A stretch of 48,738 bases of DNA from contig NZ_JAPTGB010000017.1 of assembly GCF_026891975.1 (NCBI RefSeq), positions 1-48,738 on the forward strand. Reading direction: 5' to 3'. Shown piece by piece: positions 6,678 through 15,359 of this stretch. The first letter of the stretch is position 1, and each line of letters starts with the position of its first letter. This DNA comes from Methanocorpusculum petauri (GTDB taxonomy: Archaea; Halobacteriota; Methanomicrobia; Methanomicrobiales; Methanocorpusculaceae). Below the pieces are notes generated by a model. It saw only the letters and a program-made list of their open reading frames with translations, did not search any database and was not told the origin of the DNA. The position numbers were made by a program, and so were the translations under genes.

Positions 6678-7856
6678 ATGAAAGCCTGCATTATGTGCGG
6701 CGGCGAAGGCACCCGTCTTCGTCCCCTGACATTTGAGCGGCCCAAGCCGTGCATCCCGATAGCGAACCGTCCGTCCATTGTCCATCTTGTCACGCACCTC
6801 GCAAACCTCGGCTTTACCGACATAGTCATCACCATCGGCTACCTTGGCGACGAAATTCAGAAAGCACTCGGTGACGGCTCGCTCTACGGCGCAACCATCA
6901 CCTACGTTCCCGAAAAGATCAAACTCGGAACCGCAGGCTCCGTCAAAAACGCCGAAGAGTACCTCAACGACGCACCATTCCTCGTAGTCGGCGGCGACCA
7001 CATGACCGACCTCAACGTCCTTGAGTTCTACCGCGAACATATGAACTCCTCGGCGATTACCTCAATTGGTCTCATCAGCATTGAAGACCCCCGCGAGTTC
7101 GGCATCGCCGAACTCGACGCATCCCTGCGCATCCGCCGGTTCCGTGAAAAACCCTCTCCCGGAGAAATCTTCTCAAACCTTGCAAGTACCGGAATTTACG
7201 TCTGCGATCCGAAAATCTTTGAATTCATCCCCAAAGACACCAAATTCGACTTCGCCAAAGACCTCTTCCCGCTCTTAATGGAGAAAGGATACCAGCTGAA
7301 CGGCTGGCTTGCACGCGGCAACTGGACCGATGTCGGCAACCCCGCCATGCTCCGGGCTGCGGAGAAATGGAAACTGCAGGAGAATGCAGCGACCAGCGTC
7401 GCCGGAACACTCAACGTCAAAGATGCACACATCACCGGCCCGGTGCGGTTCGGCGACGGCATCACACTTGGCGCAGGTTCGCGTGTCGTCGGCCCGGTCT
7501 TCATCGGCAGCGGCGTAACCGTCGGTGAAAACGTCATCATCGGCCCCTACACCAGCATTGGCGATAATGTTCTGATCAAAAACAATGCAAAAATATTCTC
7601 CTCCTCCCTCTACAACGGTGTCGTTGTCGGGGCAAACACCACCATCTCCGGCAGCATCATCGACATCGACACCATTATCGGTGACAACTGTTCCATAGAG
7701 CACAACACCGTAATCGGTCCCCGGTCGGTTCTCCGCAACAGCGTCACCATCCACTCCGGAACCCGGCTCTGGCCTGAAGTCATCGTACCGGAAAAAGCGA
7801 TCGTCAAAGAGCATATGCTCAACGAAAAGTTCGACACCCGCTGTGAAGGATCGTAA
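6678..7856 (+). CDS. NDP-sugar pyrophosphorylase with left-handed beta-helix domain
   Basis: A 392-aa two-domain protein. The N-terminal nucleotidyltransferase starts MKACIMCGGEGTRLRPLTFE and continues with RPKPCIPIANRP, the signature loop of glucose/mannose-1-phosphate nucleotidylyltransferases. GGDHMTDLN near residue 95 carries the metal-binding Asp and GNWTDVGNP near 214 closes the domain. From about residue 240 on there are hexapeptide repeats (IGSGVTVGENVIIGPYTSIG) typical of a left-handed beta-helix. It should activate a sugar 1-phosphate with NTP for glycan or S-layer glycosylation. Mannose-1-phosphate guanylyltransferase or glucose-1-phosphate thymidylyltransferase are both possible. 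It is not clustered with other sugar genes here. Confidence 0.85.
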   Translation: MKACIMCGGEGTRLRPLTFERPKPCIPIANRPSIVHLVTHLANLGFTDIVITIGYLGDEIQKALGDGSLYGATITYVPEKIKLGTAGSVKNAEEYLNDAPFLVVGGDHMTDLNVLEFYREHMNSSAITSIGLISIEDPREFGIAELDASLRIRRFREKPSPGEIFSNLASTGIYVCDPKIFEFIPKDTKFDFAKDLFPLLMEKGYQLNGWLARGNWTDVGNPAMLRAAEKWKLQENAATSVAGTLNVKDAHITGPVRFGDGITLGAGSRVVGPVFIGSGVTVGENVIIGPYTSIGDNVLIKNNAKIFSSSLYNGVVVGANTTISGSIIDIDTIIGDNCSIEHNTVIGPRSVLRNSVTIHSGTRLWPEVIVPEKAIVKEHMLNEKFDTRCEGS

Positions 7857-7904
7857 AATCCTCTTCCCGCACTCTTTTTTTCGCCGGACACCAAACACTC
7901 ATCC

Positions 7905-8669
7905 ATGAAATTTTCCGGTAAAGTTGCCGTAGTCACCGGAGCCGCAAAAGGCATCGGCAGATCCGTTGCCCTTCTCTTCGCAGAAAACGGAGCAAAAGTT
8001 GCCGTCGTTGACATTGATGAAACCGAAGGTACAGCCACCGCCGCAGACATCAACAAAGCAGGCGGAAAAGCCTGCTTCATCCGCTGCGACGTAGGATGTG
8101 AATCTGACATTCTTCAGATGATTGCAGAGGTCACACAAACCTTCGGCACCATTGACATCCTCGTAAACGACGCCGCACTCCAGCTCAACAAAGGCCTGCT
8201 CGAAACCACCGCTGAAGAGTTCCGGCATGTCATGGACGTAAACGTCACCGGCACCTTCCTCTGTACCCGGGAAGCGGCAAAACACATGATCGCCCAAAAC
8301 AAAGGCGGCGCGATCATCAACTTCTCCTCAACCTTCGCCGTAGTCGGCTCATCCGGCTACCTCGCCTATCATGCCTCCAAAGGAGCAATCGCCTCCCTCA
8401 CCCGCGCAGCAGCAGTCGCCCTCCTGCCGTACGGCATCCGTGTCAATGCGGTTGCACCGGGAACCACCGAAACCCCCGGTCTCTACGACGGCGCCCGCGA
8501 CACCGGAGACTTACAGGCAGGTCTCGCGGGTTTCCTTGCCCTTCAGCCGCTCAAACGGTTCGGCAGACCCGATGAAATTGCAAAAATCGTCCTCATGCTG
8601 GCAAGTGACGACGCCTCCTTTGTTTACGGAGCGGTCTGGATGGCAGACGGCGCCTACACAATTGTGTAA
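7905..8669 (+). CDS. Short-chain dehydrogenase/reductase (SDR)
   Basis: A 254-aa classical SDR. The cofactor motif is TGAAKGIG (residues 11-18), VDIDE follows beta-2, and the active site has NFSSTFAVVG with the catalytic Ser and YHASKGAI with Tyr and Lys. The C-terminal RFGRPDEIAKIVLMLASDDASFVYGAVWMADGAY matches the glucose/3-oxoacyl reductase subgroup. Where most members have NNAG this one has NDAA, a modest deviation. Asp at the end of beta-2 favours NAD over NADP. The substrate cannot be read from sequence. It lies 48 bases after the nucleotidyltransferase with a T-run between, so it may be separate from it. Confidence 0.85.
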   Translation: MKFSGKVAVVTGAAKGIGRSVALLFAENGAKVAVVDIDETEGTATAADINKAGGKACFIRCDVGCESDILQMIAEVTQTFGTIDILVNDAALQLNKGLLETTAEEFRHVMDVNVTGTFLCTREAAKHMIAQNKGGAIINFSSTFAVVGSSGYLAYHASKGAIASLTRAAAVALLPYGIRVNAVAPGTTETPGLYDGARDTGDLQAGLAGFLALQPLKRFGRPDEIAKIVLMLASDDASFVYGAVWMADGAYTIV

Positions 8670-8675
8670 AAAAAA

Positions 8676-8990
8676 TTAATCGTGGAGGTGCATACCGGCC
8701 CGCCGGACCTCAAGCTCCTCCTCCACCTTCGCAAAATCCACATCCGCAGCTTTGAGGGCAACCATCAGATGGAACAGCAGATCCGCAGCCTCTCCCACAA
8801 TCGCCTCCTCGCGTCCGTTCTTCACCGCAAGCACAAACTCGCAGGACTCCTCACCCACCTTTTCGAGCGGCTTGTCAATACCCTTCTCATGAAACAGCAG
8901 ATGACGGACATACGACTTCCTGCCCGGATCCTCTCTTTCACGCTCGCAGATAACCTGCCACAACTCATCAAACACCTGTGCATCCGTCAT
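8676..8990 (-). CDS. hisE: Phosphoribosyl-ATP pyrophosphatase HisE
   Basis: A 104-aa all-helical MazG-superfamily enzyme that removes pyrophosphate from phosphoribosyl-ATP, the second step of histidine synthesis. SYVRHLLFHEKGIDKPLEKVGEE, with its two Glu after KPLEK, and EAADLLFHLMVAL carry the metal-binding acidic residues of the family. Its length is usual for a stand-alone HisE. No other his genes lie nearby. The start overlaps the end of the NusA-like gene by 4 bases (ATGA type), so the two are probably translationally coupled. The convergent SDR gene ends 6 bases away. Confidence 0.92.
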   Translation of the reverse strand: MTDAQVFDELWQVICEREREDPGRKSYVRHLLFHEKGIDKPLEKVGEESCEFVLAVKNGREEAIVGEAADLLFHLMVALKAADVDFAKVEEELEVRRAGMHLHD

Positions 8991-9460
8991 GCTTCCTCTT
9001 CTCCTCCGGGAACCGCAATATCCCCGATATCTTTCCGGTAAAATCTGCAGACCAGCTGGCGCGCCTTCTCGATCGTTGACCCGCCCTTGCCGATTGCAAG
9101 ACCTACATCACTCTTCTCCGGAACAACAACCGTCACCGGACAATCATCTCCGCCGATCAGCACCTCCAGCACCTCCGCGGGTTTGAACATATTTGCGATA
9201 AACAGGGCTGGCTCCTCGGCAAACTCCACCATCTCGATCCGCTTCCCGAGAACCCGCGACATCTTCTTAATATTATCGCCGTTCTTTCCGATTGCAAGTC
9301 CCATATCTCCCTGCTTGATCACATAGATGATCCGATCAAACCGGTCGTCAATAAGACAGTCAATCGCCGTAGCCTTCGTTAAAATCCGGAGTTCCTCGAT
9401 ATACCGGCGTTCCTTAAAACCGATAGTCCGTTCCATTGCATATTTGTCGATAATATCCAT
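8987..9460 (-). CDS. nusA: Archaeal NusA-like protein with two KH domains
   Basis: A 157-aa RNA-binding protein made of two KH domains. The first KH motif is GDMGLAIGKNGDNIKKM and the second DVGLAIGKGGSTIEKARQL; both are GxxG loops. The start ...ELRILTKATAIDCLIDD matches archaeal NusA-like proteins thought to act in transcription elongation or termination, or in ribosome maturation. I choose Met at 9460 (MDIIDKYAMER). A longer start at 9505 would put the ATG in the loop of a GGGGG/CCCCC hairpin, and a shorter one at 9436 (MERTIGF) is also possible. No good ribosome binding site decides it. It lies between proS and hisE on the minus strand. Confidence 0.85.
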   Translation of the reverse strand: MDIIDKYAMERTIGFKERRYIEELRILTKATAIDCLIDDRFDRIIYVIKQGDMGLAIGKNGDNIKKMSRVLGKRIEMVEFAEEPALFIANMFKPAEVLEVLIGGDDCPVTVVVPEKSDVGLAIGKGGSTIEKARQLVCRFYRKDIGDIAVPGGEEEA

Positions 9461-9532
9461 ACGTATCAGAAATTTTCCTATTGCAACAATTGATCCGGGG
9501 GACATCCCCCGCAGTATCCGGTAATGGTGGAG

Positions 9533-10966
9533 TTAGTAGGATCTTCCTACCAGAGCAGCTTTACCCGTCTTGCCGCAGATAATGCACGGCCCTTCATCGT
9601 TGACCACATACCTGCTGCGAACCTCGGTTCCCAGAAGACTTGAATTCGTCAGCTCCTCAAGTTTATCTGCACAGTCTCGGCATCCGCACCAGTGCACAAC
9701 CACCACATTACCGTCCAGCTTCTCATTACACTCCTCGGGAGTTGCTGCCGTCATCAGATGGCTTTCCAGATGGCTCTCCGCCCGCGCAAGAATCTGGTCA
9801 TGCGCCTCGTCGAGAAGCTTCCTCACCGACTCCGCGGCATTTTCACGCGGAACAATCGTCTTTACCCCCAGACGGTTCACACAGACAAGCTGATTGTTGT
9901 CAAGATCGCGGGGACCGAGCTCCACCCTGAGGGGGACCCCGTGCAGCTCCCAGTGATAGTACTTTGCACCCGGGCGCATATCGCGGGCATCCGTCTTCAC
10001 CCGAAGACCGGCGGCCTTTAGTTCACTCTCCAGCGTCTTTACCGCTGCAAGAATCTCATCGCCGCGCTTGCCGACAATAACCGGAATGATAACAACCTGC
10101 GTCGGGGCAACCGTTGCCGGAAGGACCAGTCCCTTATCATCGCCGTGCACACCGATAACTGCGGCAATGCACCGCTCGGAGATACCGTAGCAGGTCTGCG
10201 ATCCAAACTGCTGCTCACCGTTCACATCCTCATACGTGATACCAAAGGTTCTGGAGAAGTGATCGCCGAGATGGTGGACCGTTCCGATCTGCAGGGTTCT
10301 GCCGTCCGGCATCACCGCATCAACCGCCATGGTAAAGTCCGCACCCGGGAACTTGTCCCAGTCGGGCCGCTTGGAGATGATGATCGGAACACCGAGATCG
10401 CGGTAGAACTCCTGCGACAGCGCAAGTTCATACTCAACCTGCTCATTTGCCTCATCCCAGGTTGCATGAACCGTATGTGACTCCATAAAGGAGGTGATCT
10501 CCCGAAGCCGGATCAGCGGGCGGGTGTGCTTTGTCTCGTACCGGAATGTATTCACAACCTGATACAACTTCAGCGGAAGGTCAGCATGCGACCGGATCCA
10601 CAGCGCATACATCGGATAAATTGCCGTCTCCGATGTCGGACGGAGTGCCAGTTTCACATCCAGCGGAGAAAGACCGCCGTGCGTAACCCAGTACACCTCA
10701 TCCTCAAAACCTTTGATGTGCTCGGCCTCCTTCATGAACTCTGTTTCGGGGATCAGAAGCGGAAAAAGTGTTTCCTCATGATCTCTGTTTAAGAGGCTGC
10801 GGAGAAGTGTGTAGGTATGATTGCGAAGTGCAAATCCGAACGGATACCACACATACAGTCCTTTTACCGGATAGCGGACATCCATAATCTCCGCACGCCG
10901 GATAACCTCATTGTACCACGCGCTGAAATCACTTCGCGGCGGTAATCCTTCCGTCTCATCTGCCAT
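9533..10966 (-). CDS. proS: Prolyl-tRNA synthetase, archaeal/eukaryotic type
   Basis: A 477-aa class II synthetase that charges tRNA-Pro. It begins with the short archaeal-type N-terminus ([16 protein letters not shown]) and has motif 1 around [11 protein letters not shown]. Motif 2 has [17 protein letters not shown], and motif 3 is represented by [20 protein letters not shown]. The anticodon-binding domain follows, with [10 protein letters not shown] and later LGPRDLDNN. The C-terminal extension has paired cysteines ([11 protein letters not shown] and GPCIICGK) as a zinc site, and ends with GRSY, the terminal Tyr typical of this subtype. The bacterial editing insertion is absent. A TATA-like sequence around 11010 fits a promoter. 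Confidence 0.96.
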   Translation of the reverse strand: MADETEGLPPRSDFSAWYNEVIRRAEIMDVRYPVKGLYVWYPFGFALRNHTYTLLRSLLNRDHEETLFPLLIPETEFMKEAEHIKGFEDEVYWVTHGGLSPLDVKLALRPTSETAIYPMYALWIRSHADLPLKLYQVVNTFRYETKHTRPLIRLREITSFMESHTVHATWDEANEQVEYELALSQEFYRDLGVPIIISKRPDWDKFPGADFTMAVDAVMPDGRTLQIGTVHHLGDHFSRTFGITYEDVNGEQQFGSQTCYGISERCIAAVIGVHGDDKGLVLPATVAPTQVVIIPVIVGKRGDEILAAVKTLESELKAAGLRVKTDARDMRPGAKYYHWELHGVPLRVELGPRDLDNNQLVCVNRLGVKTIVPRENAAESVRKLLDEAHDQILARAESHLESHLMTAATPEECNEKLDGNVVVVHWCGCRDCADKLEELTNSSLLGTEVRSRYVVNDEGPCIICGKTGKAALVGRSY

Positions 10967-11096
10967 GTTGTATATACACCTGAAGCAGTAGATCTATGCG
11001 CCGCAAGAGTATTAAGATAACCAACCGGCTTTGCCCCATCCTGCGCCCCCGTCGCGGAAGAGAGGAGTGCATACGAAAAAAATCAGAAAGTCCGGA

Positions 11097-12287
11097 TCAC
11101 AACGCAAGAACCGGTCTTCCGCCGCCGGTGATGCACTCGCCGCCGGATCTCCCGACCACATAGGTGTCTTCGACACCAACCGTCCCGACACCTGTAACAC
11201 CGGCCTTCGGCTCAAGTGCAATCACCATATTTTCCGCAAGCGGGGAATCAAAACCCCGTGCAATCACCGGCCACTCATTCACCACAAGACCGATGCCGTG
11301 ACCCAGGAAAGAAACGCGGCGGCTGCCGTACCCCATAAAATTCTCCGCAAGCCCGGGACTGAGGCCCCCGATAACCTCGGCATAGATCTCGGACGGAATA
11401 TTTCCTGCGGCAAGGAGACCTGCCGCCCTCTTCTGTACTGCAATACACTCCTCATGCAGTGCTAGCGCATGTTCCGGCAGCTTTCCCGAAAAAGAGTACA
11501 CCTGTGTTTTATCCGTATGGTAGCCGCAGTATCCGTAGCCGATATCCACAAACACCAGATCACCTTTTGTAAGGATACGATCCCTGCTGCCGACCGAAGG
11601 AATGACCGGCGACGCACCCAGCATCCCGCCCGGTCCGTCAAAACAGGTCGCTGCAAGTGTCGTTGTACCAAAACCTATCTGGCCGATCTGCATCTCCGTC
11701 CCGAACCCGGAAAACCGCACCACTCCCTGATAACTCATCTCCATCATCGCCCGGTAGAGTTCGCCGAACAGCTGAGCTTCACTCATACCTTCATACAGAA
11801 TCTCCGGCACAACCTCCATCAGCAGACGGTCGTGTTCGCGCCCCGCTGTCCTCAGGAACTCCAGTTCATACGAACTCTTCACCGCGCGAAGATGCAGCAT
11901 CACCGGATCGAGCGCGAGCACCGCATCCAGCCGGAAGTACTTCTGCAGCCGGTCAAGCATCGCCACCGGCACCTGATCCGTCTCAACAAACGTCCTCCCC
12001 AGATCTGAAGGGAGCACCTCCAGCATATCACGGTAACTCTTCATCGGGAAAATTGCATCAAGCGGTGACTCCTCGCGTGCCCGCTCAAAGCTCCGACGCA
12101 CAAAAAACTGTACATCTCCGTTCCTGCGCAGAACCAGAACCCCGTCCTGAATCGTTCCGGTGAGGTAGTAAAGATTGACTCTTCCGAAAACAAGGGCAGT
12201 GTCCCAGGATGCATCGGAGGTCTCAAGTGCTGAGAAAAGATGTGCAAGCCGCGTGTCCGACTCGGATTTGGGAAGTTTCAGATACAT
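11097..12287 (-). CDS. M24-family metallopeptidase (Xaa-Pro aminopeptidase-like)
   Basis: A 396-aa protein with an N-terminal creatinase-type domain (to about 140) and a C-terminal pita-bread peptidase domain. The five metal ligands are present: Asp248 (VFVDIG), Asp259 (HTDKT), His330 (FLGHGIG), Glu359 (ALEPK) and Glu373 (GVEDTYVV). It should release an N-terminal residue before proline from peptides, with two divalent metals. The frame stays open for 63 codons upstream, but I start at Met 12287 (MYLKLPKSES) because GGAGA lies 6 bases before it and the upstream residues are not family-like. It lies between proS and the SpoIIM-like gene. Confidence 0.85.
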   Translation of the reverse strand: MYLKLPKSESDTRLAHLFSALETSDASWDTALVFGRVNLYYLTGTIQDGVLVLRRNGDVQFFVRRSFERAREESPLDAIFPMKSYRDMLEVLPSDLGRTFVETDQVPVAMLDRLQKYFRLDAVLALDPVMLHLRAVKSSYELEFLRTAGREHDRLLMEVVPEILYEGMSEAQLFGELYRAMMEMSYQGVVRFSGFGTEMQIGQIGFGTTTLAATCFDGPGGMLGASPVIPSVGSRDRILTKGDLVFVDIGYGYCGYHTDKTQVYSFSGKLPEHALALHEECIAVQKRAAGLLAAGNIPSEIYAEVIGGLSPGLAENFMGYGSRRVSFLGHGIGLVVNEWPVIARGFDSPLAENMVIALEPKAGVTGVGTVGVEDTYVVGRSGGECITGGGRPVLAL

Positions 12288-12358
12288 GGAAATCTCCGTT
12301 GAAAAATCTGTAAAGTGGTATGTCGCAGCCGGTTTTAAGATTGCGGGTTTAGGATAAA

Positions 12359-12937
12359 TCACACGCCCGCAAGAGCCATCATCGCAATCTCCGGCGTCAC
12401 AAACGTCTCCACCAATGCCGCAATAATCAGAAGCGGGACGACCACCAGCAAAAACCGTGTCCCGTACCACAAACACGTCGTCCCGGCATTATCTCTCCCC
12501 TGGGCATCCAGATACAGGGAACGTCCGGTCTGCAGACCAAGGGCTGCCGCCATAAGAATTGCTGCAATCTCAAAAATACCGTGCGGAACAATCGTCGCCG
12601 CAAACACCGACACATCGTGCCCGCGCAGCATGACGCCGGAGATATTACCAATTACATACCCGTTGGAAACCAAAACAAACAGTGTAACCGCTCCAAACGT
12701 CATTCCTCCGATAAACAGGATTAAGCAAACCTTCAGGTTATTGAAAAAGATCTGCCAGGACAACAGTGCAGGAGCCGACGTGTCCAGTTCTGTTGTGGAA
12801 CTCTGAAACGTCACCACAATCTCATCAGCCTCCTCCGGCATCTCAATGGACGCCGTATAGCCGTACATGCAGGACCCGAAAAACAGTACCACAACAACCG
12901 CGAGAGCCACGAAGTAGATTTTTCGATCTGACATCAT
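12359..12937 (-). CDS. SpoIIM-type (DUF95) integral membrane protein
   Basis: A 192-aa membrane protein with about five helices, starting with one at residues 7-28. The family signature PHGIFEIAAILMAAALGL is at about 113-130, preceded by NGYVIGNISG. SpoIIM-superfamily proteins are found in many archaea that do not sporulate. Their role is unclear and may concern membrane remodelling or transport. The start ATG overlaps the stop of the DUF63 gene by one base (TGATG), which indicates coupled translation of two membrane proteins. A second Met directly follows and could be used instead. Confidence 0.82.
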   Translation of the reverse strand: MMSDRKIYFVALAVVVVLFFGSCMYGYTASIEMPEEADEIVVTFQSSTTELDTSAPALLSWQIFFNNLKVCLILFIGGMTFGAVTLFVLVSNGYVIGNISGVMLRGHDVSVFAATIVPHGIFEIAAILMAAALGLQTGRSLYLDAQGRDNAGTTCLWYGTRFLLVVVPLLIIAALVETFVTPEIAMMALAGV

Positions 12938-13794
12938 CAGATAAACAGCACCATCCGCAGAATATCCCGCACACCCGGTGCAAACCCGACCGCAATCATT
13001 GCAAGCAGTACCAGATGCCAGATCTCATCCATACCTTCTTCCTTACGGAACATCTCCAGAATCCAGATGGCCGGAATCAGCACCGCTATTTTGAGAGGGA
13101 ACATCACAAAGGCTGTTCCTGTAAGCTGGATCAGACCATCTCCCAGAACATGCTGCTCAATATAATGCATCGGATGCAGCTCCAGTGCAAAACTTGTTGC
13201 CGACGCATCCAGCAGTTGTCCGAAGATCAGAATCTTGTACAGCGGATGTGTCACATACTCCCATCGGAATCCGTATCGGAGCAGTGCCCAGAACAGACCC
13301 GCCGCAACCGTCGCTATCACCAGAATGCAACCCGCAACCCATAATGCAAGTTCCGTCTGGGTAATGCCCCACCAGCAGAGGAACGCGAGTGTCACCAGAT
13401 TCGATACAACCCCTGTCCAGAAATACGGCTTCGTATAGGACGCAACAACCCCGTGTTTTTCCAGACTGCGGGACAGCACCAGAACCAGAATCGTGTACAG
13501 CAGCACCACGAAAAAGATCGGCGGTGTAACAAACAGCACCCACCAGGGTTCGGGGATGCAGCCGGTATCCTCCACAACCCGGAGAACCCCGCCGAAAACG
13601 ACAAACGGCATTGATGCCAGAATGAGCTGGGTATCAACTCTGATATTATTTGCCCGAAGCCAGCGGTAAAGAAGATAAAGGGTGACGAGCAACAAGACTG
13701 CACACGTAATCGTCAAATAGATATTATACGGCTGGTCTTCAAGGACCGCATCGATATAGTATTTTTGTATGAACGCACCTATTTCATTAAACAT
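12937..13794 (-). CDS. DUF63-family archaeal membrane protein
   Basis: A 285-aa protein with eight or so hydrophobic segments. The N-terminus MFNEIGAFIQKYYIDAVLED matches the opening of archaeal DUF63 proteins, which supports the start at 13794 although the frame stays open far upstream across the egsA gene. FGGVLRVVEDTGCIPEPWW (about 81-99) and GQLLDASATSFALE (about 197-210) are further conserved-looking stretches. The function is unknown. It is cotranscribed with the SpoIIM-like gene (1-base overlap). The start codon is back to back with the divergent egsA start inside a single CATATG. Confidence 0.82.
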   Translation of the reverse strand: MFNEIGAFIQKYYIDAVLEDQPYNIYLTITCAVLLLVTLYLLYRWLRANNIRVDTQLILASMPFVVFGGVLRVVEDTGCIPEPWWVLFVTPPIFFVVLLYTILVLVLSRSLEKHGVVASYTKPYFWTGVVSNLVTLAFLCWWGITQTELALWVAGCILVIATVAAGLFWALLRYGFRWEYVTHPLYKILIFGQLLDASATSFALELHPMHYIEQHVLGDGLIQLTGTAFVMFPLKIAVLIPAIWILEMFRKEEGMDEIWHLVLLAMIAVGFAPGVRDILRMVLFI

Positions 13795-14892
13795 ATGGGG
13801 CCCCTGACCGTGAACGTAGACAATAATAGGATACTCAAGGATAAAACCTTTGACAAATCCCGATGGATTCAGATGCCGCGCAACGTCGTGGTCGGCCATG
13901 ACGCTCTTCTGCAGATTCCGGGAATCATCGATGATCTCGGCGTTGCAGGACCAATCATGCTCCTGTCGGGTGCAACAACCATACAGACCGTCGGCGCACG
14001 GGTTGCAGAACTCCTGCAGGAACGCCCTGTCACCACTTGTCTTGTCGGCAGAATCACCTACGACGAGATTCAGCGTATCGAAGAGGCAGCGAAGGAAGCA
14101 GGAAGTGTACTCATCATCGCGGTTGGTGGCGGCCGCGTCATCGACACCGCAAAGGTCGTCTCCTACAACCTTGACATTCAGTTCATCAGTGTGCCGACCG
14201 CCGCATCCCACGACGGCATCGCCTCCTCCCGCGCATCGGTTGTAACCGATGCCGGCAACGTCAGCGTCGCCGCCCAGCCGCCGCTTGCGATTGTTGCAGA
14301 TACCGGCGTGATTGCAACCGCCCCGCACCGGCTGCTTGCCGCAGGATGTGCAGACATCATTGCAAACTACACTGCTATCCTTGACTGGGAACTCTCCCAC
14401 CGCCTCACCGGGGAAGCTATCAGCGAGTATGCCCTGACGCTCTCAAAGATCACCGCAGAAATTCTGGTAAACAACGCCGACCTTGTCAGCCATAACGATG
14501 AGACCGCTGCGTGGATTGTAGTAAAGGCGCTCTTCTCCTCAGGAATTGCCATGAGTATCGCCGGAAGCTCGCGGCCCGCCTCCGGTGGAGAGCACAAATT
14601 TGCCCACATGCTGGAACGTCTTGTCCCGGATTCTGCCCTGCACGGAGAAGCCTGCGGACTTGGTACCATCATCGGCATGTACTTTCACGGCGGCGACTGG
14701 AAAGGTATCCGGGCCTCCCTCAGGCGCATAGGTGCCCCTACCACACCGAAAGACCTCGGTATCAGCAACGAAACCTGTGTTGAGGCCGTTCTTCGTGCCT
14801 GCGAGATCCGGCCCGAGCGGTTCACCATCTTTGATACCGGTATCACGCGGGAAGCGGCTGTTGCGGCAGTAGAAGCATTGTATGAGGTGTAA
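13795..14892 (+). CDS. egsA: sn-Glycerol-1-phosphate dehydrogenase
   Basis: A 365-aa enzyme reducing dihydroxyacetone phosphate to sn-glycerol 1-phosphate, the chirality-defining step of archaeal membrane lipids. AVGGGRVIDTAK is the nucleotide loop. PTAASHDGIASS contributes substrate and metal residues, and GGEHKFAHMLE and ALHGEACGLGT provide the two zinc-binding His. FDKSRWIQMPRNVVVG near the N-terminus is typical, so the start must lie before it. ATG 13795 is the best candidate, with a GTG at 13810 and an ATG 30 bases upstream as alternatives. No ribosome binding site is obvious. UPF0179 follows after 5 bases, so the two form an operon. Confidence 0.93.
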   Translation: MGPLTVNVDNNRILKDKTFDKSRWIQMPRNVVVGHDALLQIPGIIDDLGVAGPIMLLSGATTIQTVGARVAELLQERPVTTCLVGRITYDEIQRIEEAAKEAGSVLIIAVGGGRVIDTAKVVSYNLDIQFISVPTAASHDGIASSRASVVTDAGNVSVAAQPPLAIVADTGVIATAPHRLLAAGCADIIANYTAILDWELSHRLTGEAISEYALTLSKITAEILVNNADLVSHNDETAAWIVVKALFSSGIAMSIAGSSRPASGGEHKFAHMLERLVPDSALHGEACGLGTIIGMYFHGGDWKGIRASLRRIGAPTTPKDLGISNETCVEAVLRACEIRPERFTIFDTGITREAAVAAVEALYEV

Positions 14893-14897
14893 ATAAA

Positions 14898-15359
14898 ATG
14901 GATGACGCAGAAAAAATTGTTACTATCGTCGGATCCGTGCTGGCTCATGAAGGAGCCGAGTTCGTCTATGCGGGAAAAATCCCCGAATGCGAAAAATGCA
15001 AAGTAGTCAAGGTCTGCCACAACGCAAAACTCCGGGAAGGCCGCCGGTATCGTGTGACCGCTGTCCGTCCGACGAAACACGAATGTTTTGTTCATGCCGG
15101 AGGAGCGGTTGCCGTGGAAGTAGCTGAAGCTCCCATCACCGCTGTTATTCCGACCAGCCAGGCAACCCGCCGGACCCGCATCACCTACACACCGGTATGT
15201 GACGACAGATTCTGCAAAGGCTACGCCTTCTGCCATCCTGACGGCATGACAGAGAAAGGACGCTATGTTGTTCTTGAAGTGCTCGGTTCCTACAACGAGA
15301 TGTGCCCGAAGGGAAAGAAAAATCTTAAACTTGTCGAACTGCGCAGCGTGCCGACGTAA
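14898..15359 (+). CDS. UPF0179 family protein
   Basis: A 153-aa protein of the archaeal UPF0179 family, recognised from GSVLAHEGAEFVYAG, CEKCKVVKVCHN and YTPVCDDRFCKGYAFCHPDG. Eight or so cysteines in pairs suggest a metal or Fe-S site, but the function is not known. It begins 5 bases after egsA, and ATGGATGA gives a clear start. Its last 35 bases overlap the end of the convergent ADP-ribosylglycohydrolase gene, so the two reading frames share DNA at their C-termini. Confidence 0.88.
   Translation: MDDAEKIVTIVGSVLAHEGAEFVYAGKIPECEKCKVVKVCHNAKLREGRRYRVTAVRPTKHECFVHAGGAVAVEVAEAPITAVIPTSQATRRTRITYTPVCDDRFCKGYAFCHPDGMTEKGRYVVLEVLGSYNEMCPKGKKNLKLVELRSVPT

Noticed and set aside
9461-9505. Longer start of the NusA-like gene at 9505
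   Set aside because: The ATG would sit in the loop of a GGGGG/CCCCC hairpin and the added residues are not family-like; Met 9460 or 9436 fit better.
13795-14400. N-terminal extension of the DUF63 frame across egsA
   Set aside because: The extra 202 residues are antisense to EgsA motifs, and DUF63 proteins normally begin near FIQKYYID.
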